Assembly: GCA_963592135.1 (NCBI GenBank)
Contig: CAVAVP010000032.1
Span: 1 to 24,418 of the forward strand
Length of the DNA: 24,418 nucleotides
Source of the DNA: UBA3700 sp963592135
GTDB taxonomy: Bacteria > Bacillota > Clostridia > Christensenellales > UBA3700
Direction of reading: 5' to 3'
Made by a program: the position numbers and the translations under genes. Below are positions 1-7,595 of the stretch, piece after piece (position 1 is the stretch's first letter; every line of letters begins with the position of its first letter). Under the pieces are notes generated by a model that was given only the letters and a program-made list of their open reading frames with translations, ran no database searches and was not told where the DNA came from.

Positions 1-77
1 CATCAATATTATCAATATTAATATTTTTTAATTCCACTTTATCTATTACAATATAATAAAAAAACTATGATACAGAT

Positions 78-290
78 TTATAGCAATTGGATTTCATTTA
101 GGTTTGTTATTCCTTTTCCTATTGCTATCTTTAGATATTCCCCATTAAACGCATTAAATACGCTTTCATCTATTTCTATTATGCTATTAAATTATTCCTT
201 GTTAAATATCCATTTTTTCATTGCAAGCACTGGATGATTTGCTTTAAATAAGTTAATCGAAAAAAGTAAAACACTTAAACGAACAACTAA
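78..290 (-). pseudogene. Decayed gene remnant, unidentified
   Basis: Downstream of rlmA, one minus-strand frame reads like protein for about 70 codons but is broken by a TAA at 192-194 and ends with TAA at 78-80. The piece after the internal stop reads FNSIIEIDESVFNAFNGEY and on to NEIQLL. The piece before it includes KANHPVLAMKKWIFNKE. Composition is protein-like (mixed charged, Gly, Asn, aromatic residues) rather than the Lys/Ile/Phe noise of spacer DNA. No start codon with a ribosome binding site is visible, and the frame runs upstream into the rlmA stop codon. I do not recognise the family. It could be the eroded 3' end of a lost gene, or chance. Confidence 0.35.
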
Positions 291-293
291 AGT

Positions 294-1103
294 CTATAAT
301 TCCCAAACAATAATATTAAAGTCTATAGTTAAACTTAATTTATCTATTTGTTTTAATTTCTCAATGTCTTCTTTTTTGGTCTTATACATATATGGAGTCA
401 TAGTTAGAAGACTCATTATATCTTCAGATGAACTTAAATTTATTTTGTATTTAATAGGGATAATTTCTTTTAGTTTTAAAATTTTTGAACTATATTCTTC
501 CTTGTTTTTTCTAACATTTTCATATAGAAGTTCTTTTAATTCAATTAAGTGATTTTCACCTGGCAACACTTCTAAAACTACTCCATCATTTTTTAGTATT
601 CGTTCTATTTCCTCATCTAGTTTTGGAGCAAAAATATTAAATATTAAATCTATAGACTTATCTTTAATTGGAAGATTAAAAACTGATGCAATAAAGTAAG
701 TGATTTCTTCAGCTTTTTTAGCAGCCTTTTGCACTGCAAATTTAGATATATCTACACCATAAAATTCATCAATTGTATTTCTTTTTTTGTAAAATTCAGT
801 TGTATAATAACCTGTTCCACAACCACAATCTAAAACGATAGATTTTTTAGGTTTATATATAAGCGAAACTTCTATTAATTTTTCTCTTAATTTATTATAA
901 AAATTCTTAGATAAAAAAGCTTCTCTTGAAGACACCATAAGTTTATTATCTCCTGGCTCTTGAGAATTCTTTTTGTTAGACATAAGAAGGTTCACATAAC
1001 CTTCCTTGGATATATCAAAAGAGTGATTAGACTCACATCTAAACACTCTTTCATTTTTTATTAAATCCCGTCCACAAATTGGACAAATTAAAACATTATG
1101 CAT
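294..1103 (-). CDS. rlmA: 23S rRNA (guanine-N1)-methyltransferase, RlmA family
   Basis: This 269-residue protein should transfer a methyl group from S-adenosylmethionine to N1 of a guanine in the hairpin-35 region of 23S rRNA (G745/G748 in the known RlmA I/II enzymes). An N-terminal zinc ribbon has ligands C7, C10, C23 and H27. It is followed by the family block GYVNLL (35-40) and GDNKLM...SREAFL (51-64). The SAM-binding motif I is VLDCGCGTGYY (90-100), with acidic Asp118 after strand 2. Length is normal for RlmA. Its start overlaps the end of the lipoprotein gene by 8 bases, so it is the last gene of the transporter-lipoprotein-rlmA unit and probably translationally coupled. Whether it is subtype I or II cannot be told by eye; in Gram-positives the RlmAII type affects tylosin-class macrolide response. 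No clear terminator follows it. Confidence 0.88.
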   Translation of the reverse strand: MHNVLICPICGRDLIKNERVFRCESNHSFDISKEGYVNLLMSNKKNSQEPGDNKLMVSSREAFLSKNFYNKLREKLIEVSLIYKPKKSIVLDCGCGTGYYTTEFYKKRNTIDEFYGVDISKFAVQKAAKKAEEITYFIASVFNLPIKDKSIDLIFNIFAPKLDEEIERILKNDGVVLEVLPGENHLIELKELLYENVRKNKEEYSSKILKLKEIIPIKYKINLSSSEDIMSLLTMTPYMYKTKKEDIEKLKQIDKLSLTIDFNIIVWEL

Positions 1104-1908
1104 CAGCTACTTCATCATAATGAGGCATACAATCTTGACCAAATAAAGGTAGATTTGCTCCCTTGTACGAAATATAGTAAGAGAATTTTGAATTTTCATT
1201 ACTATCTATTTCATTGTTAGAGTTAATAGCTCTTACTTCAACTAAAGCAAGTTTATTATAAGCAACTCTAATATGAACAGCAAGTTTTGAATCGTTAGCG
1301 TAAGTACTTAAGTCTACTGAGTTTTCATTTGTATTACACTTTTGATTAACAACTAAGATTATATCTGTAACCTTTCCTGTTGTCTTTGAGCTCTTTATTG
1401 TTGAGTTATCTAATGTTATATTTTCTACACTACCTACAATCGCAGAAGGTGTATATTTCTTGATTAAATCTGATCCCAAGAAAGACTCTAGATTACTTTC
1501 TTTCTTTACCATTTTTCCATCTACCGTATAGAAATAATAATTTGTCTTATAATCTTCCGTTTTTGCATTTTTAACTTTACCTACACTTGCAGGAAGTGAT
1601 GCACCAAAATATTCATAACTATATTGTGTCTTCATAATATTTGAAGAATCCGCAACAGTAATTTTCGCTCTTGTTAAGTCAACACCACTAACTGAACCAT
1701 CATCTGGCCACATGTTTATAGAGTATTCCATAGAGCCTACATCGCATCTTGTATAGTATTGTTTAGATGCTAGCGTATTATTACATGCTTCTTGTATAAG
1801 CTTTATTGTGTCTTCATTACTTGGAGTTTTACTGCAACCTACAAGCATTGTTAACGCAAGGGCAACAATAATTATTAAAGATAAGATTATACTAATATAC
1901 TTTTTCAT
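1096..1908 (-). CDS. Predicted lipoprotein, unknown function
   Basis: A 270-residue protein with a lipoprotein signal: Lys-rich start, hydrophobic run about 5-23, then the lipobox LVGC with Cys25 as the lipidation site. The mature part is polar, rich in Ser, Thr, Asn and Tyr, as expected for a soluble domain tethered to the outer face of the membrane. I do not recognise a domain. The gene starts in a TAATG overlap with the stop of the transporter gene, and a strong AAGGAGG site lies about 10 bases upstream inside that gene, so the two are coupled. It is too unlike known substrate-binding proteins to be called one. An accessory role for the transporter is possible but unproven. Confidence 0.8.
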   Translation of the reverse strand: MKKYISIILSLIIIVALALTMLVGCSKTPSNEDTIKLIQEACNNTLASKQYYTRCDVGSMEYSINMWPDDGSVSGVDLTRAKITVADSSNIMKTQYSYEYFGASLPASVGKVKNAKTEDYKTNYYFYTVDGKMVKKESNLESFLGSDLIKKYTPSAIVGSVENITLDNSTIKSSKTTGKVTDIILVVNQKCNTNENSVDLSTYANDSKLAVHIRVAYNKLALVEVRAINSNNEIDSNENSKFSYYISYKGANLPLFGQDCMPHYDEVADA

Positions 1909-3542
1909 TATTCTTTATCCTCCTTATTAGATTCATCAAAAACTTGTTCAGTTTCTACGAATTTTGCTTCCTCGGTTACTGGAAGAGTAACAGCTACGGA
2001 ACTTTCTTCCTCTGAATTAACACTAACTACTTCAGCCACATGAGCTGTTGCTTCTAACATTTCACCTGAAGATAGAATAGATGCATCAGCAATGCCAGCC
2101 TCTTCGTTTTCCTTTTTAGCTCTTTCTTTTAATTCTTCAATAATTTCACCTAATCTCTTTTCAGTTAAATCCCATGGAACATATGAAGCAGCATGTAGTA
2201 AGGCACCTGCAACAGCTAAAATTGCTAGAACTCTAAACATTGGCTCACGGACTGTAGCATCATATAGAACATCATAGTTATCTATTAATCCGAAGTATTC
2301 ATTTATAAATGGAATAATGTAGTTTGTTCCAATAGCGATTAGTGATGTTAATATAGTCATATTACCTGTCATACCCTCAAGTCTTAGACCTGTCTTCCAT
2401 TGTAAGTAATCAAGCATATCACCATTTAAAGCTGGAAGTGTAATGATTTGAATTGCTTGGCCCAAGAATGAAATATACATACAAATAATCATAACTACAA
2501 CTGATTGGTTAAAGAATATAAGAACAACTGAAGCTGCAGCTATAAGCAAGTCTGAGAATATAGTTGTATTTCTCTTACCAAATTTCTTAGACAAGATAGG
2601 GGCTAATACCATTCCTAGGAATGATGCGGTTCCTACTATTAATGTAAGAATAGAATATACCACATTGTTTTGTAGCATGTATGTATAAACCCAGTATTGC
2701 ACACCTACTATAGCACCTCTTGCAAATACGAAAATTGTAGCAATATTTATTAACCAAACATATTTACAAGATAAAATCTTTTTCATACCATCGAAGAATT
2801 TTACTTTTTCTGTATGAACTTTTGATTCAATAACTCTTTCTTTTGTTCCAAAATAAACTAGTAAAGATAATAAAACGCCCACAACAGAAATAATTGGGAA
2901 TATTGTTTTATAGTAGTTGATATCAAATAAACCTTTATCAAAGATATTTGCAATTAGTGGGAATATAAATCCTGTAATTGTAGGAGCTAGAGAGTAAACA
3001 ATTGATGATACACTATATATAACAGATCTTTCATCTGTATTTGGTGTCATTAATTGTGGTAATTGGTTATACATACCTAGCATAAATTGATAAATGAAAT
3101 TCATTACAACGAATAAAACACCAACCACTATTGCTATTTGATTTGCTGACCATGAATTATATGGCAAATATGCAAATGCAGTCATTAAAACAGCAGATGG
3201 TATACTTAACCATAAGATCCAGTGTTTTATCTTGCCTGTTTTAGTTTTAACATTATCAATTAACCAACTCTTTAAAGGTTGACTTACTATTGTAAATATA
3301 GTATTAACTAACAATATTGTCGCAAACGCTGTAGGTTTAATTGCATAAATAGATCCCAACAACAAGCATGATGCGCTTAATGTAATTAAGCCATTTATTG
3401 CTGCCAAGAATTGTACGCCCATACCGCCAACAGAATACAAAACTAATTCTTTAGATGAAACATATTTATCATCGGCAGGATTATTCCAATGGGCAAAAAA
3501 GTCTTTGACTAACTTAATAATTGATTGAATTAATGTCTTCAT
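1908..3542 (-). CDS. MFS transporter, GPH (glycoside-pentoside-hexuronide) cation symporter type
   Basis: A 544-residue membrane protein with about 12 hydrophobic segments between residues 40 and 460. The N-terminal part (SSKELVLYSVGGMG, about 27-40) and the loop NVKTKTGKIKHWILW (about 96-110) resemble the GPH family, whose members have a conserved Asp...GK-(F/I)-(R/K) loop after the second helix. GPH proteins usually import sugars or glycosides with Na+ or H+; the substrate here cannot be read from the sequence. The C-terminal tail of about 80 residues is unusual: it is highly acidic (many Glu) and probably cytoplasmic and disordered. A good ribosome binding site (AAAGGGG) precedes the ATG. 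It is the first gene of a three-gene unit with the lipoprotein and rlmA. Confidence 0.8.
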   Translation of the reverse strand: MKTLIQSIIKLVKDFFAHWNNPADDKYVSSKELVLYSVGGMGVQFLAAINGLITLSASCLLLGSIYAIKPTAFATILLVNTIFTIVSQPLKSWLIDNVKTKTGKIKHWILWLSIPSAVLMTAFAYLPYNSWSANQIAIVVGVLFVVMNFIYQFMLGMYNQLPQLMTPNTDERSVIYSVSSIVYSLAPTITGFIFPLIANIFDKGLFDINYYKTIFPIISVVGVLLSLLVYFGTKERVIESKVHTEKVKFFDGMKKILSCKYVWLINIATIFVFARGAIVGVQYWVYTYMLQNNVVYSILTLIVGTASFLGMVLAPILSKKFGKRNTTIFSDLLIAAASVVLIFFNQSVVVMIICMYISFLGQAIQIITLPALNGDMLDYLQWKTGLRLEGMTGNMTILTSLIAIGTNYIIPFINEYFGLIDNYDVLYDATVREPMFRVLAILAVAGALLHAASYVPWDLTEKRLGEIIEELKERAKKENEEAGIADASILSSGEMLEATAHVAEVVSVNSEEESSVAVTLPVTEEAKFVETEQVFDESNKEDKE

Positions 3543-3670
3543 AACTGTCCCCTTTAATAAAAATTATATATTAAAAACTTTTTCATTAAAAGAATAAATT
3601 TTTCAAAATATTAGAAATCTAAAAATTTTACTTATCTTATACATAACATCTGCTTAAATTTTGCTTAATT

Positions 3671-3696
3671 ATTATACACATTTGAAATGTCTTCAA
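3671..3696 (-). promoter_or_regulatory. Probable promoter region of the GPH transporter unit
   Basis: On the minus strand a perfect -10 TATAAT lies at 3671-3676. Just upstream is a perfect palindrome, ACATTT-C-AAATGT as read on this strand (3678-3690), then TTGAAG (3691-3696). The spacing from TTGAAG to the -10 is only 14 bases, so the -35 assignment is doubtful and an activator may be needed. The rest of the 3543-3741 gap is AT-rich with no gene. Confidence 0.42.
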
Positions 3697-3741
3697 TTTT
3701 TCAATAAAAATTACAGCTTTAAAATAGAATTTTATGTAAAT

Positions 3742-4206
3742 TTAAAATTTTTTATTAACTTTTAAAAAATCTAAAAAATCGTTGCAACCATTTGTTATAT
3801 CATTATAAGCTTTATCAAAATCTTCACTATACCAAGGATCAGATATATCTCTTTTATCACTTGAAAAGTCTAATAATTTATGAATTTTATTTTCACTATC
3901 ATTTGGTATTATTCTTTTAATATTTCTTAAATTCCCATCATCCATAACCAATATATAATCATAAAAATCATAATCATTTTTAGTTATTTGTATTGCTTTT
4001 TTCCCTTTTGCTATTATCCCATGCTTTTCAAGTTCTCGCTTAGCCCTATGATCCATATCGTTTCCAATTTCTTCAGTTGAATTTGCAGCGGACGAAATAC
4101 AGAACTTATCACCTAAGCCTTCTTTTACAACTAAATCCTTAAAGATAAATTCTGCCATTAGAGATCTACAAATATTACCATGACATACAAACATTACTTT
4201 TATCAT
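3742..4206 (-). CDS. Low-molecular-weight protein tyrosine phosphatase
   Basis: A 154-residue cytoplasmic phosphatase of the LMW-PTP/arsenate-reductase fold, expected to hydrolyse phosphotyrosine through a Cys-phosphate intermediate. The P-loop CHGNICRS begins at the nucleophile C8 and ends with R14-S15, near the N-terminus as in the family. The general-acid Asp is D123 in the motif DPWY (123-126). Length is typical. In Firmicutes such enzymes often counter tyrosine kinases that control capsule synthesis, but no kinase or capsule gene is nearby, so its target is unknown. It follows the phosphoribosyltransferase terminator by about 10 bases, with an AAAGG site before the ATG. It may therefore depend on readthrough or on a promoter I could not see. 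Confidence 0.9.
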   Translation of the reverse strand: MIKVMFVCHGNICRSLMAEFIFKDLVVKEGLGDKFCISSAANSTEEIGNDMDHRAKRELEKHGIIAKGKKAIQITKNDYDFYDYILVMDDGNLRNIKRIIPNDSENKIHKLLDFSSDKRDISDPWYSEDFDKAYNDITNGCNDFLDFLKVNKKF

Positions 4207-4217
4207 TTTTAGCCTTT

Positions 4218-4241
4218 AAAAAGGGGCCTTTAAAGCCCCTT
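4218..4241 (-). terminator. Rho-independent terminator after the phosphoribosyltransferase gene
   Basis: Read on the minus strand, a 7-bp stem AAGGGGC / GCCCCTT with a 7-base loop is followed by a run of T. It begins 5 bases after the stop codon of the phosphoribosyltransferase gene. Confidence 0.75.
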
Positions 4242-4245
4242 AATC

Positions 4246-4788
4246 TTAATCGTGGAAAAATAGTGGCAATGGTTCTAAGAATATAATATCATCCCTTTTT
4301 GCAGCCGAACCTTCTGCAAGTACTGTCGCTTTACCTACAACTGTTGCCGTTGTATGAGATACTAATTCTTCAAGAGCTCTTAATGACTCCCCTGTAGATA
4401 TTACATCATCAACAATTAAAACTCTCTTACCATCCATTCTTTCTTTATCATGTCTGTCAATATATAGAGTTTGAACATTTGTTGTAGTTATAGATTTAAC
4501 TTCAACTTTAATTGGGTCTGTCATATATAATTTAACACCCTTTCTTGCTAGTATATAATTTTTACCTGATTGACGTGCCATTTCATAAGCAAGAGGTATA
4601 CCTTTTGATTCTGCTGTAAGAATAATATCAAACTCAGGGCTTCTTGCAAGTAACTCTTTCGCACATGCTATTGTTAATTCAACATCCGAAAACATTATAA
4701 ATCCTGCTATATCCAATTTTGGGCTTGCAGCACAAATTGGTAGATTTCTTTCTAATCCCGCAATTTTCATTGTGTAAAACTTATCCAT
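4246..4788 (-). CDS. Phosphoribosyltransferase, adenine/xanthine PRT-like
   Basis: A type I phosphoribosyltransferase that should join a nucleobase to PRPP in purine salvage. The PRPP-binding motif is LIVDDVISTGES (about 124-135 with this start). Upstream is the segment LTAESKGIPLAYEMAR, typical of adenine and xanthine PRTs, and a flexible loop with LARKGVK. I chose the second in-frame ATG, giving 180 residues. The first ATG (4800) forms part of ATGGAGG, whose GGAGG is the ribosome binding site 5 bases before the chosen ATG. A promoter -10 at 4810-4815 would start transcription only a few bases before 4800. Adenine is the usual assignment for such proteins, but specificity is not certain. The gene is a single-gene unit with its own promoter and terminator. 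Confidence 0.85.
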   Translation of the reverse strand: MDKFYTMKIAGLERNLPICAASPKLDIAGFIMFSDVELTIACAKELLARSPEFDIILTAESKGIPLAYEMARQSGKNYILARKGVKLYMTDPIKVEVKSITTTNVQTLYIDRHDKERMDGKRVLIVDDVISTGESLRALEELVSHTTATVVGKATVLAEGSAAKRDDIIFLEPLPLFFHD

Positions 4789-4809
4789 ATTAGCCTCCAT
4801 AACTATTTA

Positions 4810-4838
4810 ATTATACACAAAAACTTTGTTTAGTTAAA
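4810..4838 (-). promoter_or_regulatory. Promoter of the phosphoribosyltransferase gene
   Basis: A -10 TATAAT (4810-4815) and a weak -35 TTTAAC (4833-4838) are separated by 17 bases on the minus strand. The predicted start of transcription is near 4803, which leaves a leader of about 15 bases to the ATG at 4788. The -35 overlaps the last codons of the upstream nitroreductase-like gene. Confidence 0.55.
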
Positions 4839-5505
4839 CAAATTCAAAATTATCTTTCCCCGCTCCAACTAAAAAATTATATTTAACTATACCCAAATCT
4901 ATTCCCGTACAAACCCCCGGTTTCTTCTTTATAAGAACTTTATTATTATCTTTAAGTTCTATAGTAAACTTTTGCTGATTTATAGCAGTAGGTGCTAAAA
5001 GAGCAGCTTTTACTCCATCCATAAACCAATCAGGCTTTTCATTATTTCCAATAACTACATCTTCTATTTTTTTACTAGGCCTTTGTGAGCCTTGAGTTTC
5101 TCCATATCCTAAAGCAATAACTATCACAAGCTTATCTCCTCTTGAAATTTCTATAGCTTCTTTTGGCGTTTTATAGGACATATATACCCAACAAGTATTT
5201 AATCCTAAGCTTTGTGCAAGAATAACTAATTTTTCGCCATAAAAGCCACATAACTCGTCCAATTTTTCATCCTTTTTATCTCCAACTAGCGCTATATAGT
5301 TTTTAACATTTTTAAAACTACCATATTTTGCCATAAAACTATTAAATGCTGTTTCTTCATTTTTTATTAATTGAATATTTAATCCAGATAAAAGATTGCA
5401 ATTTTTTATTTCTTTCTCAAGCACATTACACACACCTAAAGGAAGCTTGATATCCTTATACCTTCTTACTGCATGTCTAGAATAGATACACTCAAGTTCT
5501 GTCAT
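4834..5505 (-). CDS. Nitroreductase family protein
   Basis: A 223-residue protein of the FMN-dependent nitroreductase fold, resembling the subgroup of the Thermotoga TM1586 type. Features seen are the N-terminal YSRHAVRRYKD (about 8-18; Arg residues usually bind FMN phosphate), GFYGEKLVILAQSLGLNTCWVYM (about 87-109), the central GYGETQG...RPSKKIEDVV, and a C-terminal APTAINQQ stretch. Such enzymes use NAD(P)H to reduce quinones or nitro compounds; the natural substrate is unknown here. The gene starts in a TAATG overlap with the stop of the membrane-protein gene, with GGAGAG about 8 bases upstream, so the pair is translationally coupled. Confidence 0.78.
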   Translation of the reverse strand: MTELECIYSRHAVRRYKDIKLPLGVCNVLEKEIKNCNLLSGLNIQLIKNEETAFNSFMAKYGSFKNVKNYIALVGDKKDEKLDELCGFYGEKLVILAQSLGLNTCWVYMSYKTPKEAIEISRGDKLVIVIALGYGETQGSQRPSKKIEDVVIGNNEKPDWFMDGVKAALLAPTAINQQKFTIELKDNNKVLIKKKPGVCTGIDLGIVKYNFLVGAGKDNFEFV

Positions 5506-6083
5506 TATACACTCTCCATTTCTCTTTTCTTTAATTTTTTCAAAGAATCATATGCGCTATAAATAGGAACTGCAAGGAATATTATACTCATCACTACTCC
5601 CCCTATATATAAGGCAGTTAATCCTCCTTCGCTCCAACCAAATCCTTCTACAAAGATTTTATGAAAATCCCATGCAATTGACCCAAACATACTAACTATA
5701 AAATCTTGATTAGCAAAAGCATCAATTCCCATAGTTCCTATTGCTGAAAGTTCAGCTCTATCAAAAGTTAAAAAACAAATAAAAGCAAGAAGTAGCGGTA
5801 TAGTTAAAATTGTACTATATGTTGTTATTCCTATAGTTAAACCTTTATTCCATTTTTTATTATCAAGTTGTGCTGCATTCATAGAGCCTGACATAATGCC
5901 TATTGCCATAGTAATAACAATAATTACATAGCAAACTAAAATATGCCAATTTCTAAGCTTAATCATGTAAGTTAAAAACGTATTAACCCCCATTCCCGCT
6001 GTTAAGATAGATAAAATCCCCCATAAGTTGAATAAAATTGATACTGCGAAAATTGCTAATTGAATTTTTAATTTCTTTGTCAT
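5505..6083 (-). CDS. Four-helix membrane protein, unknown function
   Basis: A 192-residue protein with four clear hydrophobic segments, about 7-31, 46-66, 84-107 and 155-176, and a short basic cytoplasmic-type tail (KKLKKREMES). I do not recognise the family. The start is supported by AAGGAGA 6 bases before the ATG. A TATAAT at 6107-6112 on this strand could be the -10 of its promoter, though no good -35 lies upstream. It is followed by, and overlaps by one base, the nitroreductase-like gene. This suggests a shared, possibly redox-linked task, which is only an inference. Confidence 0.72.
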   Translation of the reverse strand: MTKKLKIQLAIFAVSILFNLWGILSILTAGMGVNTFLTYMIKLRNWHILVCYVIIVITMAIGIMSGSMNAAQLDNKKWNKGLTIGITTYSTILTIPLLLAFICFLTFDRAELSAIGTMGIDAFANQDFIVSMFGSIAWDFHKIFVEGFGWSEGGLTALYIGGVVMSIIFLAVPIYSAYDSLKKLKKREMESV

Positions 6084-6128
6084 AAATCTCCTTACAAAAC
6101 AAATTAATTATATATTATTTTTTTTACT

Positions 6129-6165
6129 AAAAAAAGGGGCATGATTATTTTATTAATCACACCCC
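6129..6165 (-). terminator. Rho-independent terminator after hpt
   Basis: On the minus strand GGGGTGTGATTA pairs along its full length with TAATCATGCCCC (two G-U pairs), around a 6-base loop, and is followed by seven T. The two mismatches on the plus strand become wobble pairs only on the minus strand, which fixes its direction. Confidence 0.85.
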
Positions 6166-6192
6166 ATTGTGCTTTTTATATTTATCTATTTT

Positions 6193-6732
6193 TTACTTTG
6201 AATAAACCTCAGGTTTTAATACACATACATCTTTTAGATTTCTGTATCTTTCATCATAGTCAAGACCATAACCTACAACAAACAAATCGTCAATTGTAAA
6301 TCCTACATAATCTCCTTCAAAATCTACCTTTCTTCTTGATGGTTTGTCAAGCAGTGAGCAAACAGCAACTGAGGCTGGATTTCTGTCACCTAAAATTTTC
6401 TTCAAATATTTTAGCGTACAACCACTATCTATAATATCTTCGACAATTAAAATATGTTTTCCTGAAATTGGCTTAGATAAATCTTGATTTATTCTAACCT
6501 CGCCAGATGTTGTTGTACCGGAGCCATATGAAGATACTGACATAAACTCAAATCTTACATCTAGATTTATTTCCCTAACTAAGTCTACAAAAAAAACAGA
6601 AGCTCCTCTTAAAATTCCAATGATTGTTAGTGTTTGACCTTTATAATCTTCTTCTATTTTTTTAGCAAGTTCTTTAACCTTAGCTTTTATATCTTCTTCT
6701 TTTATAAGTACTCTTTCAATATCTTTTAGCAT
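6193..6732 (-). CDS. hpt: Hypoxanthine phosphoribosyltransferase
   Basis: A 179-residue purine salvage enzyme that makes IMP (and often GMP) from hypoxanthine or guanine and PRPP in the cytoplasm. Seen are the early loop GILRGAS (about 40-46), the flexible-loop region MSVSSYGSGTTTSGEV (about 64-79), and the PRPP motif ILIVEDIIDSGCTL. The C-terminal part has DDLFVVGYGLDYDERYRNL, which is diagnostic of HPRT. Length is normal. The usual DTG of the PRPP loop is DSG here, a mild change. The ATG is preceded by AGGAGATAGG. The gene stands alone between a good promoter (6757-6785) and a terminator (6129-6165). In Bacillus and Clostridium hpt is often next to tilS/ftsH, which is not so here. Confidence 0.95.
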   Translation of the reverse strand: MLKDIERVLIKEEDIKAKVKELAKKIEEDYKGQTLTIIGILRGASVFFVDLVREINLDVRFEFMSVSSYGSGTTTSGEVRINQDLSKPISGKHILIVEDIIDSGCTLKYLKKILGDRNPASVAVCSLLDKPSRRKVDFEGDYVGFTIDDLFVVGYGLDYDERYRNLKDVCVLKPEVYSK

Positions 6733-6756
6733 AACCTATCTCCTAAGAATAATAAT

Positions 6757-6785
6757 ATTATATTAATGAAAGGGAATAATAGCAA
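6757..6785 (-). promoter_or_regulatory. Promoter of hpt
   Basis: On the minus strand, -35 TTGCTA (6780-6785) and -10 TATAAT (6757-6762) are exactly 17 bases apart, and transcription would begin near 6750, about 18 bases before the hpt ATG. It lies in the short gap after the acetyltransferase gene. Confidence 0.65.
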
Positions 6786-6788
6786 TAA

Positions 6789-7286
6789 CTATTCTATAGA
6801 AAAGTCTCCCTTTGCATTTTTTAAAGCTCCTTCTTTTAACTCTTTACATAAAACGGTTTCATCCGGGCAATTATTACTATTTTTCAACCCAAACTCAATT
6901 GTTTGTTTGAAGCCTAGTTGAGAGAAAAATTTTGGATCCCCAACTAAAAATACTACTTCGTATCCTAATTTTTTAGCATTTTCTAGTGCTACATCAACAA
7001 GTGTCCTACCAAGACCCTTGTTTCTATAGTTTATATGCGTACATATAGGTCCAAGCATTAAAGCATTTACTCCCTTCACTTTAAACTTGGTTAACATAAT
7101 ATGACCTAAGATGTTTCCTTGATCTTCAATAACAAGTTCAAGTTCTTTTACATACTTATCACTATTTCTTAAAAAAGAAGCATAATCTTGCTCTGTTCCA
7201 GAAGATATATAAGATGTTGCGAATGAAAATTTAATAAAATCGTATATTGCGGAAATCTCTTCTTGTCTTATTTGTCTTATTATCAT
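6789..7286 (-). CDS. GNAT family N-acetyltransferase
   Basis: A 165-residue acetyltransferase that should move acetyl from acetyl-CoA to an unknown amine. The acetyl-CoA binding motif A is seen as LGPICTHINYRNKGLGRTLVD (about 77-97), with the diagnostic R-x-x-G-x-G pyrophosphate loop. The strand VVFLVGDPKFFSQLGFKQ (about 111-128) is typical of the YhbS-like (COG3153) branch. Length is normal. AAAGGAT precedes the ATG by 7 bases. It sits between the feo unit hairpin and the hpt promoter and seems to be a single-gene unit. Confidence 0.85.
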   Translation of the reverse strand: MIIRQIRQEEISAIYDFIKFSFATSYISSGTEQDYASFLRNSDKYVKELELVIEDQGNILGHIMLTKFKVKGVNALMLGPICTHINYRNKGLGRTLVDVALENAKKLGYEVVFLVGDPKFFSQLGFKQTIEFGLKNSNNCPDETVLCKELKEGALKNAKGDFSIE

Positions 7287-7340
7287 AATTTAAATCCTTT
7301 GCCCTAATATAATAACATAATTTTTTGTCTTATAAAAGTA

Positions 7341-7367
7341 AGATAGCCGGATTTTATCCAGCTATCT
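7341..7367 (-). terminator. Hairpin ending the feo operon, probable terminator
   Basis: A 27-base hairpin, AGATAGC-T-GGAT-AAA-ATCC-G-GCTATCT as read on the minus strand, has two stems of 7 and 4 bp separated by one mismatch. The T-run after it is poor (TTACTTTTAT), so termination may be partial. It lies about 30 bases after the last feo gene and 54 bases before the acetyltransferase start. Confidence 0.6.
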
Positions 7368-7397
7368 AGTGCAAAAATAAACTATATATTACGAAAA

Positions 7398-7577
7398 CTA
7401 TTTGTTAGTCTTATTATTGTTTTGTGTATGACTATGGCAGCTACCGCTATACATACAATCGCCACAGCAACCAGAGCATCCACCTTTATGTTTTTTCTTT
7501 TTAAGTACAGAGGCTACAACTACACCTACAACAATTGCTATAGCAGCTATAATAACTATAATTTCTATTGCATGCAT
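7398..7577 (-). CDS. FeoB-associated Cys-rich membrane protein
   Basis: A 59-residue gene easily missed because of its size. It starts at an ATG 8 bases after a perfect AAAGGAGG, 18 bases beyond the feoB stop. The protein has one membrane helix (about 4-25, Ile/Val/Ala-rich), then KKKKH and a Cys-rich tail with C34, C37, C38, C41 and C47 followed by HSH. This plan (short N-terminus, one helix, Lys patch, CxxCCxxC) matches the small FeoB-associated Cys-rich family found after feoB in Firmicutes. Its role is thought to be in ferrous iron uptake, perhaps as a metal-binding or assembly partner of FeoB, but is not established. The order on the same strand after feoA-feoA-feoB supports the call. 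Confidence 0.88.
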   Translation of the reverse strand: MHAIEIIVIIAAIAIVVGVVVASVLKKKKHKGGCSGCCGDCMYSGSCHSHTQNNNKTNK

Positions 7578-7595
7578 AAATGTAACCTCCTTTTA

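Noticed and set aside
1..77. Tandem ATCAATATT (2-10, 11-19) and a GTG-led minus-strand frame running off the left edge (from 37)
   Set aside because: Two copies of a 9-base AT-rich unit and 12 codons without a ribosome binding site are too little to support a repeat or a gene.
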